Assembly: GCA_028023455.1 (NCBI GenBank)
Contig: JAQFVV010000157.1
Span: 2,046,001-2,110,000, forward strand
Direction: 5' to 3'
DNA from: Epiperipatus broadwayi
Lineage: Eukaryota > Onychophora > Udeonychophora > Euonychophora > Peripatidae
Length of the DNA: 64,000 bases
The notes under the pieces were generated by a model, which saw only the letters and a list, made by a program, of their open reading frames with translations, was not told the origin of the DNA and searched no databases. Below are positions 13,247 to 24,172 of this stretch, piece after piece. How positions within the stretch are numbered: position 1 is the first letter of the stretch; every line of letters starts with the position of its first letter. Made by a program: the position numbers and the translations under genes.

Positions 13247-13587
13247 GGAAACACAAAAAATATTGTATACCCCACAAGCATTGTGAAATTAAACATATGA
13301 GAAACATGCGCTTTCTCTTTTTTTTCTTTTCCTTTTAACCAGACTGAGCCACAGCAATGCATGGCTGGGTACAGCTAGTTTTAAATAAAAGTACTTTGAT
13401 AAATTTTATTCTTTTTTTAGTTTGTTTATTTTATTTAATAACTTTGTGGGAGTTAAAAACAATACTCAAGGTTTCTTTTATATTAATAGTTAAGATTTTA
13501 CTTTAACGCTTAAATAAATTAATATATATATATATATATGTGCTCTGCGGACAGTTAATGAAGCTATTAATAAATTGTCAAAATTTT

Positions 13588-13640
13588 TACTGCCAAGCGC
13601 TTTCGGGACAGTCTACAGTCCCATATTCATGGTGAGTTAT
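13588..13640 (-). ncRNA. Hairpin plus GAAA at Penelope terminus (hammerhead-like, incomplete)
   Basis: On the minus strand GGGAC (13622-13618) pairs with GUCCC (13609-13605), followed at once by GAAA (13604-13601) and then AGCGCUUGGC. The same hairpin occurs in copy B at 16116-16133, in the inverted tail at 17043-17060, and with compensating stem changes in the elements at 27.0 and 54.3 kb. Stem II followed by GAAA is the layout of hammerhead ribozymes, which Penelope-like elements are known to carry. The expected CUGAUGA box is not present: the bases before the stem read CAUGAAUAU. Either this is a degenerate hammerhead or another conserved RNA structure. Confidence 0.35.
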
Positions 13641-13693
13641 TCTGTTAATAACTGTAAAACTATGCAAATTTTATGCAAATTTATATGCAGATG

Positions 13694-15991
13694 TTACGTG
13701 GACCATTTACGAGATAGGGAATAGCAGGCCTCTCTTCTGTTGATTGCCGATGGGTCAGCCGCAATGAAGTAAGCTTCCCTAACTTTACGTTTGGTGTCGT
13801 TTGTTTCAGAGCAAACGACACTGGCTGTGGTAGGTAGAAAAGCATGTCCAGAGTTTCTTTCGTGTTCGACAAAAATCGAATTACCTTCATACTTTGTTTT
13901 GGTTTTATTGTAAAGGTATCGGTGTTGAGCTACTCTGGTGGCAATGTTAGTTTTGGTCTCTCCATAATATGTTGCCATGCAATTTCTTTGGGGGCAGGTA
14001 ATTTTGTACACAACTTGAGGGGTGAGTTCAGGTTTGATCCTGTCTTTGGTATTATTTATCAGTCTATTGGTGTTGGGAGGTGAACGGAAAGCAACTTCAA
14101 AGTCACATGATAGTTGATTGATAAGGCTTTTAGCTGTGGAGTGAACGTATGGGATTAAGATTCTTGGTTTGTTTTCTTTCTTGTGGTTGTGGTTTATTTT
14201 ATAGAAAAATTTTGTTGACTTTTCTGTTGATGGATGAATAAGTGTGTCCAATTTTCCTTAAATCATTTATATAATTGATGATATTTTTTTTTTATCTGCC
14301 TCATATTTGCACAAGTTATGGTTCCTAAACATGAATGAAGAAAGGGCTGCAAGTTTGTGTGAGTGAGGCACGTAAGAATTAGGGTTTGTCAAGCCTCTTA
14401 CTTCCAAAGGTTTGACTACCATTTGGTAGTCCAGCTTATCTATATTTTTTGCTAACACATATGTCAAGGTATTTGACCTGTTTGTCTTGGTTTTCCCAAG
14501 TAGTAGTAAAAGTAAGTTTGGTATTATTATGGAGGCTATTGTGAAGGTTAGAGATGATGTCTTCTGGGGCAGCAACGAATATGTCATCAATGTAGCGCGT
14601 ATATATCATATGTGGGGTTGACATGAAGAGTGCAGGTAGTATTAGCTTCTCATAATGGTCAAGTACAACGCTTGCCATTATACCACTAAGTGGGAGGCCC
14701 ATCGGCCATCCATTGTTCATACTAAACCACTTATCTCTGAAAACAGCAATTATGTTTAAATCAAGCCATTTTAAAAAATTGATGATGAATTTGGCACGTG
14801 TAGGTGGGCAGTTTCTTGCAATTAATTTATCGTTGACTATTTCGATAGATTGTTTACGGTCAATGGAGCCATATAGCTCTGCCACATCAAATGATGCGAT
14901 TTTAAAATTAGCTGGTATAAACGCGTGTTTAATTTTTCCTACAAACATGAAAGATGATTTAATGGTGTAATCACCAAAGCCTAATATATCAATAAGCCAG
15001 CGATTGACCAAAACTGCCGTGTTGAAATAGTGTGCCTTGCCAAAATCAATCATAAGTCTCAAAGGTTTATCAGGCTTGTGCAGCTTAATGTTAGTGAAGA
15101 TTCTAGGAGAAGAAGAGGTTGACGGGTATATACGATGGTATTCGGCTTTTGTAAAGACGCTGTCACGATTTATTCGTAGTATATTGGATATAAATCTATC
15201 TCTATTAAGCCTATTGTTAAAATTATTTAGATTTACAAATTTTAATTTTTCGATTTGTGTATTAATCTTAATATTATATTCATCGTCATCTATCAATACA
15301 AATCTGTTCCCCTTGTCTTCTTTTAAGCAAATGATGGAATTATCCGCTAGAAATTGATTTGTGTTAGTAATTTTCTTGTTCCAATCATTAGGATAATTGT
15401 TTAGCTGCTTATTCTTGATAGTTTTTGCTATCCGTGCGATAATTGGTTCCTTTAGTGGGTTGTCCATTAAAGCTGTTTCGACGTCAGCAACGATTTCCAT
15501 TTTGGGATTCTTCCAGCGTCCGCCTATGAATTTTGGACCTAATTCAAAAACTTCCTTAATCGTGTGCGGAATGTTTGAGTTTGTAAGGTTGACAAACTTG
15601 TTGCTATTGAGCGCATCAAATTGAATATTTTGCTTTTTTGCTAAAATTTTTTTATTTTATTATTGAATTTCTTGAACAGACCGTTCGTATGTCTATTGCA
15701 TCTGTCGGTGATAAATGGGGGGATCAGGTAGTTGTCGGAAATTATGTTCCATCTTCTCGTTTCTTTTTTTAAGGCCCTTTTGCATCCTTTAATGATAGAA
15801 ATTAGTAGTTGTTTTTGTAAATTCGTTTTGATTCTATCGTAATTATATACAGTCTTGTTAATAATAATTTTGCAGCAGTTAGGTACAATTTTACACTGAT
15901 AACATTTTGTAAAGAAATATATTCTCTGCTGAAATGTGCAAATTGACAATCCAGTATGAAGTAGCTGCCGGTCTCGTGCGTAGTTATTCAT
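13694..15991 (-). pseudogene. Penelope-like element copy A: reverse transcriptase plus GIY-YIG endonuclease, frame-broken
   Basis: Three successive minus-strand frames cover one protein. Frame 1 (15991-15641) is a basic N-terminal region. Frame 2 (open from about 15640, ATG at 15500, to 14436) holds NIPHTIKEVFELGPKF, KLHKPDKPLRLMIDFG, SFDVAELYGSI (catalytic D), GWPMGLPLSGIMASVVLDHY and the catalytic RYIDDIF. Frame 3 (14590-14267, then 14251-13694) holds the linker and a GIY-YIG-type domain: VVYKITCP, YYGETKTN, RVAQH, then a later E. The enzyme would copy element RNA at a nick made by the GIY-YIG domain. Frame breaks fall in T runs near 14450 and 14285, near 14208 and near 15640. Catalytic residues of the reverse transcriptase look intact, so decay is recent. 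Confidence 0.85.
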
Positions 15992-16193
15992 GTTATTGAA
16001 ATAGTTTAAGATTTTACTTCATTAACGCTTAAATAAATTAATATATATATGTGCTCTGCGCACAGTTAATGAAGCTATTAATAAATTGTCAAAATTTTTA
16101 CTGCCAAGCGCTTTCGGGACAGTCTACAGTCCCATATTCATGGCGAGTTATTCTGTTAATAACTGTAAAACTATGCAAATTTATATGCAGATG

Positions 16194-16899
16194 TTACGTG
16201 GACCATTTACGAGATAGGGAATAGCAGGCCTCTCTTCTGTTGATTGCCGATGGGTCAGCCGCAATGAAGTAAGCTTCCCTAACTTTACGTTTGGTGTCGT
16301 TTGTTTCAGAGCAAACGACACTGGCTGTGGTAGGTAGAAAAGCATGTCCAGAGTTTCTTTCGTGTTCGACAAAAATCGAATTACCTTCATACTTTGTTTT
16401 GGTTTTATTGTAAAGGTATCGGTGTTGAGCTACTCTGGTGGCAATGTTAGTTTTGGTCTCTCCATAATATGTTGCCATGCAATTTCTTTGGGGGCAGGTA
16501 ATTTTGTACACAACTTGAGGGGTGAGTTCAGGTTTGATCCTGTCTTTGGTATTATTTATCAGTCTATTGGTGTTGGGAGGTGAACGGAAAGCGACTTCAA
16601 AGTCACATGATAGTTGATTGATAAGGCTTTTAGCTGTGGAGTGAACGTATGGGATTAAGATTCTTGGTTTGTTTTCTTTCTTGTGGTTGTGGTTTATTTT
16701 ATAGAAAAATTTGTTGACTTTTCTGTTGATGGATGAATAAGTGTGTCCAATTTTCCTTAAATCATTTATATAATTGATGAGATTTTTTCTTTTATCTGCC
16801 TCATATTTCCACAAGTTATGGTTCCTAAACATGAATGAAGAGAGCGCTGCAAGTTTGTGTGAGTGAGGCGCGTAAGAATTAGGGTTTGTCAAGCCTCTT
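16194..16899 (-). pseudogene. Penelope-like element copy B: 3' part with GIY-YIG domain
   Basis: A single open minus-strand frame encodes the linker (GLTNPNSYAPHSHKLAALSS, then YEADKRKNLINYINDLRKIG) and the complete GIY-YIG-like domain (VVYKITCP, YYGETKTN, RVAQH, NSIFVEHERNSGH), ending at 16194. The reverse transcriptase is missing. It lacks the extra T that breaks copy A, so it keeps the ancestral frame here. The open frame reaches 16925 only because it runs into the inverted tail; the first nine residues come from that junction and are not element protein. Confidence 0.82.
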
Positions 16900-16906
16900 C
16901 CTCTTA

Positions 16907-17138
16907 CTGACCCATCGGCAATCAACAGAAGAGAGGCCTGCTATTCCCTATCTCGTAAATGGTCCACGTAACATCTGCATATAAATTTGCATAAAATTTG
17001 CATAGTTTTACAGTTATTAACAGAATAACTCGCCATGAATATGGGACTGTAGACTGTCCCGAAAGCGCTTGGCAGTAAAAATTTTGACAATTTATTAATA
17101 GCTTCATTAACTGTGCGCAGAGCACATATATATATTAA
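16907..17138 (+). repeat. Inverted copy of the Penelope-like 3' end
   Basis: From ctgacccatcggcaatcaac to cagagcacatatatatatta, this is the reverse complement of about 13510-13755 and 16035-16255. It shares the longer gcataaaatttgcatag spacing with copy A and the gcgag variant with copy B, so it is not a simple inverse of either. Near 16900-16907 the join shows a short cctctt repetition. Confidence 0.85.
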
Positions 17139-18050
17139 TATAAATTTTTGATAAGCATTATTTTGAATCCCAGATTATATATATATTGGATGCACTTCAA
17201 TGACAAAAACGTATTTATTAATTGGAAATTTTTTTTTCTTTTTTCTCTTTTTTAATTTCCATATAAATAATTTATGGATCTGCCTCACCATTGGATTGTA
17301 TATAATTATATCTAGATTGCCTCTTTTTTTTTGGCTTTTTTTATTTGCAGCCACTATGTAATGTCATAGCATAATGATCAGTGACTTGATCAATAATAAT
17401 ATTTCTAAGAAAGCAAACTAGCATACGATTCTATAATGAAAGTTTTAAATATATATATATATGAGCCATTTTTTTGATCAGAAAACTTACAGATCTTATG
17501 TCCATTTATTATAAGTGAAACACATAACCCTGAAATAAATTAAAAGAGAAAGCAACATATCGTACTACTTATCATGAAATATTTGATTGATTTCAATAGA
17601 TCCTGTTGGTGTGCTCATTCAAAAAAAAGTTGAAATAAAGCTTCAATGAAGTACTCGGAAATTTTTCTAATATTGGATAAAAATAATGTGGGAGATTGGC
17701 TTTATGACAGATATGGAAAAAGCTTGTAAAAATAACTTAATATTCCTTCTTTTTTTTAATAAAATTAAAACACAAAGAGATTAGTTTTTTTTTTCAGGAT
17801 TGTCCATTTAACGAACTTTAAAGCTCATTTGTGTGTAATTTTTTTGAAAAGCTAATGCTGAATATTAAAAATGTTTTATATTTTGATTATTTGATTTTAA
17901 AAGAAAAAAGTTATTTCTAGATAAAATTTATAATCAGTAAAAAAATATGAAAATACTATGTTTTTTTTTTTTGGGGGGTGGGGGTGGGGGGGTGGGGCAA
18001 ATGTTGTATTATTAGGATCTATGTTTGTTTGTTAATTCATAAAGATTGAT
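17139..18050. other. AT-rich sequence with a G-rich run
   Basis: No gene. The one distinct feature is a run of G tracts at 17973-17997, listed separately. Confidence 0.5.
17973..17997 (+). other. Potential G-quadruplex
   Basis: Four G tracts of 6, 5, 7 and 4 bases are separated by single T bases, directly after a T12 run. Single-base loops give the strongest class of predicted quadruplex. It sits in sequence otherwise very poor in G. Confidence 0.7.
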
Positions 18051-18119
18051 TGCATGCTTGATTTTATACATTAGAAGGATGGCTGATTCTGGAGTTTAAG
18101 ATTCATAGATTGGGACACT

Positions 18120-18206
18120 AATCCATCACTTCCAGATTTCAAAATGCTTATAAACTTCTGAGCAATAAACCATTTGATTATTTATTTATTTATTTATTTT
18201 TTTACT
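18120..18206 (+). repeat. 3' tail of a dispersed repeat ending in (ATTT)n
   Basis: The text cttctgagcaataaacca then tttgattatttatttattt recurs at 26120-26175 as ctcttgagcaataaagca then tttgattatttatttcattt. An (ATTT)n ending and a shared 3' portion fit a SINE or LINE tail. The upstream parts are only loosely alike (both contain a ccag-tt-caaa stretch). Confidence 0.5.
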
Positions 18207-18369
18207 GTCTGTAAATGTTTAATGAGAGAACTTGCTGTGTTATATCTGGTATTAAGTTTATAATGAATAATTGAAAGTTATATAATTTAATAATATACTC
18301 TACAGTTGAGTAGCCTTTATATCTGTAAAAATAATGAATATATATATATAAAGACTATATCAGATACAT

Positions 18370-20240
18370 GGAATATTAGAACTGTGAACAAACCAGAGAA
18401 CATGATAAATTTAGAAATGAAAAGGAAGAGGCAAATATTGTAAGACTATGAAGAAGAAAAAAGAACTAACTATGGAGAAAAAAAAGGAATTCTGGAAATT
18501 AAAGTAGATATAATAGTGTAGGACTCATTTTAGGGTAGCACTCACTATATGATAGGTTAATGGTGATAAGATTGAAAAATTTTCCAAGAGATCTTGTTAT
18601 TATTTATATGTATGCCAATCATTAATCATGATAGATAGTAAAGGAGTAGCTTGTATAAAGAAATACTGAAAAGTTATTGAAAATGAATATAAAATAATTG
18701 TTGTATAATAATAATAGAGGATTTTATTGCTGGAGTAAGACAAAGAAGAAATGTTAAAAAAAAAATTGAGATTATGGTTTAAGAATTGAAAGAAGTAAAA
18801 GTTTACTAAATTTTATAGAAAAAAACAATGGTATAATAGTAATACCCTCAGTGACTTAAAAATGACATGAGAAGGATTTACATACAAAAAGTATGAAACT
18901 TTTTTTTTGCAAATTTGTTTAAATAATTCTGTTAATTATAGCACTGTATTTGGACGTATTGGTCCAAGAATAAATTTATCAATTTTTGATTTTACATATT
19001 TAATAACTAGTTTATTTATAGACTTATTAAAATCATTAGAAAATTATGCTTGCATTTATATTCATTGAATAAGAATGTCATATGAGTTTAGAATGAAATA
19101 AATTGTGCAACAATGAAAAATGAAGTTGTAAAAGTTAATTGAAATGAAAACTGGCAAGGCTAAGATAAAAAAGATTTTAAAAGAATTGTTGATTTTTGTT
19201 ATAAAATTTATAGTAGAAGTATTAGTAGATTGAGCAGTACCCCCGTCCAGTTATGATTTCATTAGTGAACAAAACTAATTCATTGAATTGTAAGAATTTC
19301 AGAACATTTAGCTTGATTCTTCCATGTAGCTAAGTTTCTTTTGTGACTTTTGAAGAACAATTTGGACTTAGAAAAAAAAAGATATATTAGGGATCCTTTT
19401 GAAGTGGTGAGAATTATTGTTGAGAGATACAGAGAGAATGGAAAAGAGGTTAATATTTGTTTTCTTATTCTTGGAAAAAATTATAGAATTAATTGAGTTA
19501 CTTTGTTTGATATATTGGGAAAAAATATAGAATGGAAGAAAATACACGTATTGAAAAATTTGTACATGTATCAAAAAATGTTTGTATGGTTTATGGTCTA
19601 AGTTATTATATAGATGTAGAAAGGCAGATGTAAAGTAAGGTTGCTGGCTATTTTCTGGTTTATTTAATATTTAAATATGATGTCAAGTGAATATTATTAT
19701 AAAGATGGAATTAGTATTGGGGATAAGAGAGTTAATTGTAACAGATTTGCTAATGATAGGTAGTATTTGCAATTAGATGCGCTTAATAAACTATTACTTT
19801 AGGATTAACAGAATGCAAATAAATTAAAGCAATGAAAATAAATAGAAAATCGAAAAAAGAAGAAGTATTGAATAATTAAATACACTTTTAATAAAAATGG
19901 GAATCAATTCTGTGATTCATGGAATTAAATCTTGAAGTATAACTTTATTTAGAGTAAAAATATGAATATTTAGGGAGAAAGGGAAGATCTTGGAGGTATA
20001 AATTTGGCAAAAAATAGGAAAATGTTGGAAAGATATCAGAAGTAGAGGTGTTTAAAATGTGAAAATGATGAGAAAGAAGACATGAACTGGGTTTGGCATA
20101 TATTTAGAAACAAAAGTTTACAAAAGATGAATTAGAAGAAACCATATAAACTATGAGCACAAAATATAGCAGAAAGAAAGATATTAATTGCTGACTTTAC
20201 TTATGATAATAGCTATATATTTTTCAAAATAAGAATAAGA
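18370..20240 (+). pseudogene. Decayed LINE of an endonuclease/reverse-transcriptase type
   Basis: The plus strand near 18368 reads DTWNIRTVNKPENMINLEMK, the start of an apurinic-type endonuclease (TWNVRTL pattern). Near 18720 a DFIAGVRQ segment stands where the family has GDFNA-VG. Near 18820 ENNGIIV stands where the family has ENN-LIVTNTFF. The reverse transcriptase follows near 19350 with EEQFGLRKKK and later LLRDTERMEKR, and further traces at 19550-19620 (KFVHVSKNVCMVYG) and 19730. Stops occur every few dozen codons. The divergence from the copies at 1-2.7 and 6.6-9.2 kb suggests a second LINE family. There is no intact product. Confidence 0.62.
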
Positions 20241-21251
20241 GACAAAAAATATCTTAGTTAGAACATTGGGTTGTTTAATTGGGAGACTCATAGGTATCCC
20301 ATACTACCTAGCATTTTTAGCAACTGGAAAAATTATAACATTTAAAGCAGGGAACTAACATTAACTGCTTGTTTATACAAAATTAGAAAGAAAAAAAAAA
20401 TTTTTCCCTTATGTTGTTATAAAAATTGCTCTTTCTGCATCAAACATTTAAAAGTTGAATTCTTAGTAATAATTGTTATTGTCACTTTTGATGATTTTTC
20501 TAATTCACACTCAAGGTCGTACAACTCACTCTTAAATCAAAAATGTATGATAGTATGTATGCTGGCTTCCTATAATAATACCTCATGCATTGTCACATGA
20601 GTATGCCCATCTTTTTTACATAAATATTTGAATCTCATATATTTTTTTCAAATTTGTTATTTTGTTTTTAAAGGATTGGATTAAAATATTTATAGGCAAC
20701 GAATATATATCTATTAAAATATATATATTTATTAGTAATCTTAATGATGTTGTAGTTCTAAAATTGAAATGCATCAAAAAGGTTATGTTAAGAGGAAGAT
20801 AAGCAAGGACAAACTTTTAGACTGATGATGATCAAGTGTCATCACCTGATCATAATATTGGCAAATAACATATAGACTTAACATATAATTTTTTATTATT
20901 AATTGCATAAATTCACTCAACTTTTTTATATAATTCATAAGAGTAAATAATTTATATCATTGTAAAATGTTAACTTATTATATTTTATATATATATATAA
21001 AACTTGACAAAATTAGGCAGCTGTTAAATTGGAACTTAATATAGGATCCCAGAATTACCCAATTAATTGGGATCTATTATATATATTTAGAAAATCCAAA
21101 GATTTTTTATTTTTTATAATTTTAATAAAATATTAAAATTTTAATAAATAATTCAAACTATTTGTATGTGCATTATCTACATGAATGAAACATACTCAAT
21201 AGAGTTTGAGAAGAGAAATTCTGTAGTAGGTTGAATTTACCATTGTGATGA
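20241..21251. other. AT-rich sequence without recognisable gene
   Basis: No coding frame, RNA or element ends recognised. The text at 20828-20860 (gatgatcaagtgtcatcacctgatcataa) carries a small loose inverted repeat only. Confidence 0.45.
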
Positions 21252-21264
21252 GATTGTAATTTTT

Positions 21265-21369
21265 TTTTTTTAAATGTCATAGCATCAGCCGGGACACGAA
21301 CCCGCAAACCGGGCAACTGCCTGCAAGTGCAAGGCAGTCGCGCTGACCTCTCGACCACCAATGCAGGAC
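21265..21369 (-). mobile_element. Very short tRNA-like SINE, 105 bp
   Basis: Same family as at 6.2, 24.8 and 62.4 kb. On the minus strand the A-box-like TGGTCGAGAGG and the B-box-like GGGTTCGTGTCC are both clear, and the unit ends gctgatgctatgacattt. A 13-bp target duplication, gattgtaattttt, lies at 21252-21264 and 21370-21382. An open stretch across it on the minus strand (21520-21173) is accidental. Confidence 0.78.
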
Positions 21370-21382
21370 GATTGTAATTTTT

Positions 21383-22383
21383 ATTGTCAATCTCCAAAAG
21401 AAAATTACAAAGAAAGAAAAAAACAAACATCATTGTCGGAATTGCTGGGTGTGTAATTAAACAGTAAAAATGCTGTACAAACATACAATCACATTTAACA
21501 AGATAGGTAATTGATGTCATAAGAGACTTCTGATTATTGGGCCCTATAATAATTTGTGGATGAAAGCAGAAAGATAAAGTTTCTGTTTCATATATATATA
21601 TTTAATACTCTTGTTAAAATGAAATAATTATTAAAAGATTTATTTTTATTTTCATGAAATTTTATATAATGCTTTTTCCACCCATTAGCCTCATATTTAA
21701 TAATAGATTATCTTTTTTTATGGTGAACCAATCATTCTAAAATTACATATATCTATTTTTACAATATTTTTAAATATCATTGCTTTAAATATTTAGATTG
21801 ATACATTCAATCAAATTAGTTTTTAACATACATATATAACCAAGGCAGATTTTCATAAAGTGAACATCTTTAGTTCCACACATCATATCATTTAAATTTT
21901 GGTATCTTTTTTTTTTTTTTCTGATTTTAAATCAAAATAGAGAATAGCAAATACAAAGTTTAATGTAATATATATGCACTTAGTGTCTAAATTTGATAGT
22001 AATAGTTGATTTATTACATTTCAGTTTCTATTTTTTGCTCATAATAGTACATAATACTGAGATACAAATTAATTGTAGATTAAATATATGATTTCAAACT
22101 CTCTTGCCTTTCAGTTTTTTAACTTTCTTCTTTGGAAATTGAGAGAAAAAAGGAAAAGCGTTGAGTTTTATGAAAGCAATACTAAAGGCCAAAATAATTG
22201 TAAGGTACAAATTTTTTGGTTTTTCTAAAAGAAATTGGCTTTGTTGTTCAATACAAATTACAGTAAAAATAAAAAATGTCCTAGTGAACATCACAAAGAA
22301 AGGGTAAAAAAAAGTTCTGATTTGCTGCCATTTTGCCAAGACATTTCCCAGTATTTATGTGGTCCAGATGAAACTGCAATAGT
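21383..22383. other. AT-rich sequence; possible 3' part of the Merlin element
   Basis: No separate gene is supported. The minus strand at 22339-22094 is open for 81 codons directly after the Merlin fragment and may be transposon 3' sequence, but no motif identifies it. Confidence 0.4.
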
Positions 22384-22677
22384 TTAAAAGATGTGCCTCT
22401 CATCCATCTTCTTCAGAATTTTAAGTTTGGTTTTAACCCATGAACATTCCATGGTCTGGATGTTTACTCTAGCCACCAGATTGTCATAATGCTTTTGATG
22501 GTTGACAGTCAAATACTTGAATCCCTTGGCATCAAAGTCACCATAGACTGGCCATTCATCTGAGTAGCTGACTGAGTCAAACATACATTTTTTTTCAATG
22601 ATGGGAATAAGAGTCAACTTGTCTCGATGTATAACAAAGAAGTAGTGCCAATCAGTTTCTGCTTTCAATGTAAACAC
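22384..22677 (-). pseudogene. Merlin-type (IS1016/IS1595-like) DDE transposase fragment
   Basis: The minus-strand frame reads LTLIPIIEKK, then SDEWPVYGDF (second catalytic D), then KGFKYLTVNH, then MECSWVKTK, where IS1595/ISXO2-type transposases have their E followed by W. This order, including the LTVNH landmark, is diagnostic for the ISXO2-like transposase domain that animal Merlin transposons carry. Only about 97 codons of the C-terminal catalytic half remain. The zinc-binding N-terminus and first D were not found. The product would cut and paste the element; this fragment cannot. Terminal inverted repeats were not located. Confidence 0.75.
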
Positions 22678-22940
22678 TCAAGATCCATCTACTCAAGAGT
22701 CCTGGTTTCTGTTATTGACAGTTATATTTAGTATCCTGCATTTTTATTTATGATTGTCAGTGAATCTCACTTTATCTACTTGTGTGTGTTGTTATCAGTT
22801 TCTACCATTTCTCCTCTAGCTTTGATGGATATGACATAAGCATACTCCCCCTCAGAAGTTATATCAACCAAAACTGTGTTGGAAGATTTGCCAGTAGATT
22901 TGATGACGTCTTTCATGATGAAACAGAAATAAATTCCAAA
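22678..22940 (-). other. Higher-GC stretch upstream of the Merlin fragment, unidentified
   Basis: On the minus strand 22918-22780 is open and reads MMKDVIKSTGKSSNTVLVDI and onward to a stop at GEMVETDNNTHK. It is less AT-rich than its surroundings. It may be upstream transposon sequence or a decayed exon. I do not recognise the family. Confidence 0.25.
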
Positions 22941-23904
22941 ATGTAAAAAGCGATGCTCTAATATCTAGTTATCATTATGGGAAAATGTTTTATTCGTCAA
23001 TGATGAACTACATTCGTAAATGTTCAAATTTTCAATAGACTGAATGAACAAGTACTTACACATATTTATTTTTAGATTATTTTGATATATATATAATGTA
23101 ATGCTATAAATGAAGAATGCAATATTTATTTTTAAACTTTGTTTATAAAAATTAGGGGTAAAAATATTATAATATTATAAATAAAAAATATAAAGTTTAT
23201 TTTTAGATTAATTTATAAAAAAAAAAAAACTATTTAATGTAAAATAGGAAAATGTTTAACTTTTATTTTTTTTTCAAATTTCGCTTTTCTTTTCAATTTT
23301 TTTAATTATTTACATTTATGTATATAAAATATACTGAATCTAAAATTTATTGATTACTTATTCCGATATGGATTCAATTACTCCATATAATGGATAAAAA
23401 AAAAAGTGAAATGTAGTATGCTGACTATATTGGTATTGTACATTTAACTCTTTGTTAAACTAAAACAGATAAAAAATATATCTACTTTATTTTGAAAGGG
23501 AACTTTACAACTTAAGGACATAAAAGTTCTGACAGACCATAAATTATTTAAAAAAAACACACTTAATCAGTGCTGCTTAAATAATTTATTAGTAATATTT
23601 ATTGAAAATAATGTAAGCAGCTGTTAGATCATGATAAATTTGCAATATAAAAAAACAGAAATTCTGTTATAAAAAATATGTGATGGTTAATATATTGTCA
23701 TACTTAAAAGCTTAAATGTTGCCTGCACAGTATATTAAGTTGCAAATTGAAACATAGTGCGTTAAAGGTCTGCCCATTCCTCGCATATGTATGTATAAAT
23801 AGATTATTCTCTTGTACATTAGGGGTCAGAATGACTAATGTCAACATGGGTAGGATGACAGCCTTGGCACTAGCATGAGCTTTGAACTTTACATCATCAG
23901 ATTT
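22941..23904. other. AT-rich sequence without recognisable gene
   Basis: Homopolymers and short TA tracts only. Confidence 0.5.
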
Positions 23905-24172
23905 TCAATGAAATGGATGGCTGAAGAGTTGTGGGTTGGAATAGTTTGAAGACTATCCATTAAAGTATGAAGATTGGCTATCTTAATATAAAGCTGAGCA
24001 CTGATTGTATATTGTGTGGAGATGATAATCTGGACCAACTGATGAGTGCTGGTTTAGCACAAAATATGTATATTAATGATTATTTATCTTTTCAACATGT
24101 GGGTCAGCAATATGAGATGGCATGGAGAGTTGAGGATCATGTGAGAGTCTGAGTTCGAATCCCTTATATAAT
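23905..24172 (+). mobile_element. SINE-like repeat with B-box-like end (core family)
   Basis: It runs from aatggatggctgaagagttg to gagttcgaatcccttat. The core gaccaactgatgagtgctgg and gattatttatcttttcaac is shared with the copies at 25.3, 37.0 and 55.9 kb. The terminal GAGTTCGAATCCC is a good pol III B box, so the right part looks tRNA-derived; the A box is weak. The left part is shared with the 25.3-kb copy. There is no coding capacity. Confidence 0.55.

Larger units (their letters stand above)
12629..13378 (+). mobile_element. Non-autonomous Helitron, 750 bp
   Basis: The 5' end is TC (12629) in a TCTATATAAATAAAAATG context. The 3' end is CTAG (13375-13378), preceded by a hairpin formed by AGCCA...TGGCT at about 13347-13366 in the text gagccacagcaatgcatggc. 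The insertion lies between host A and T, as Helitrons do. Inside, the plus strand encodes the last part of a Pif1-type helicase. The Rep domain and most of the helicase are missing, so this copy cannot move by itself. It is probably an internally deleted derivative of an autonomous element, later altered by an internal duplication. Confidence 0.83.
13488..17138 (-). mobile_element. Cluster of Penelope-like elements (copies A and B plus an inverted tail)
   Basis: Copy A (about 13488-16004) and copy B (about 16005-16899) lie head to tail on the minus strand. B repeats A from base 13488 to about 14400 with very few differences: an 11-bp insertion in A near 13670, one T inserted in A near 14208, and scattered substitutions. 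At 16907 the sequence turns and repeats the terminal ~230 bp in the opposite orientation, ending near 17138. Tandem and inverted partial copies of this sort are characteristic of Penelope-like elements, whose terminal repeats arise from such joins. High similarity between A and B points to one recent event or gene conversion. Confidence 0.85.

Noticed and set aside
13844-14083. Plus-strand open frame, repeated identically at 16344-16583 and in related form at 27269-27508
   Set aside because: Antisense of the GIY-YIG coding region of the Penelope-like copies; it recurs only because the element recurs.
14713-15624. Three plus-strand open frames
   Set aside because: Antisense shadows of the Penelope-like reverse transcriptase, which has clear catalytic motifs on the minus strand.
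21173-21520. 115-codon minus-strand open frame
   Set aside because: It reads straight through the tRNA-like SINE and flanking AT-rich DNA; no family resemblance outside the SINE.
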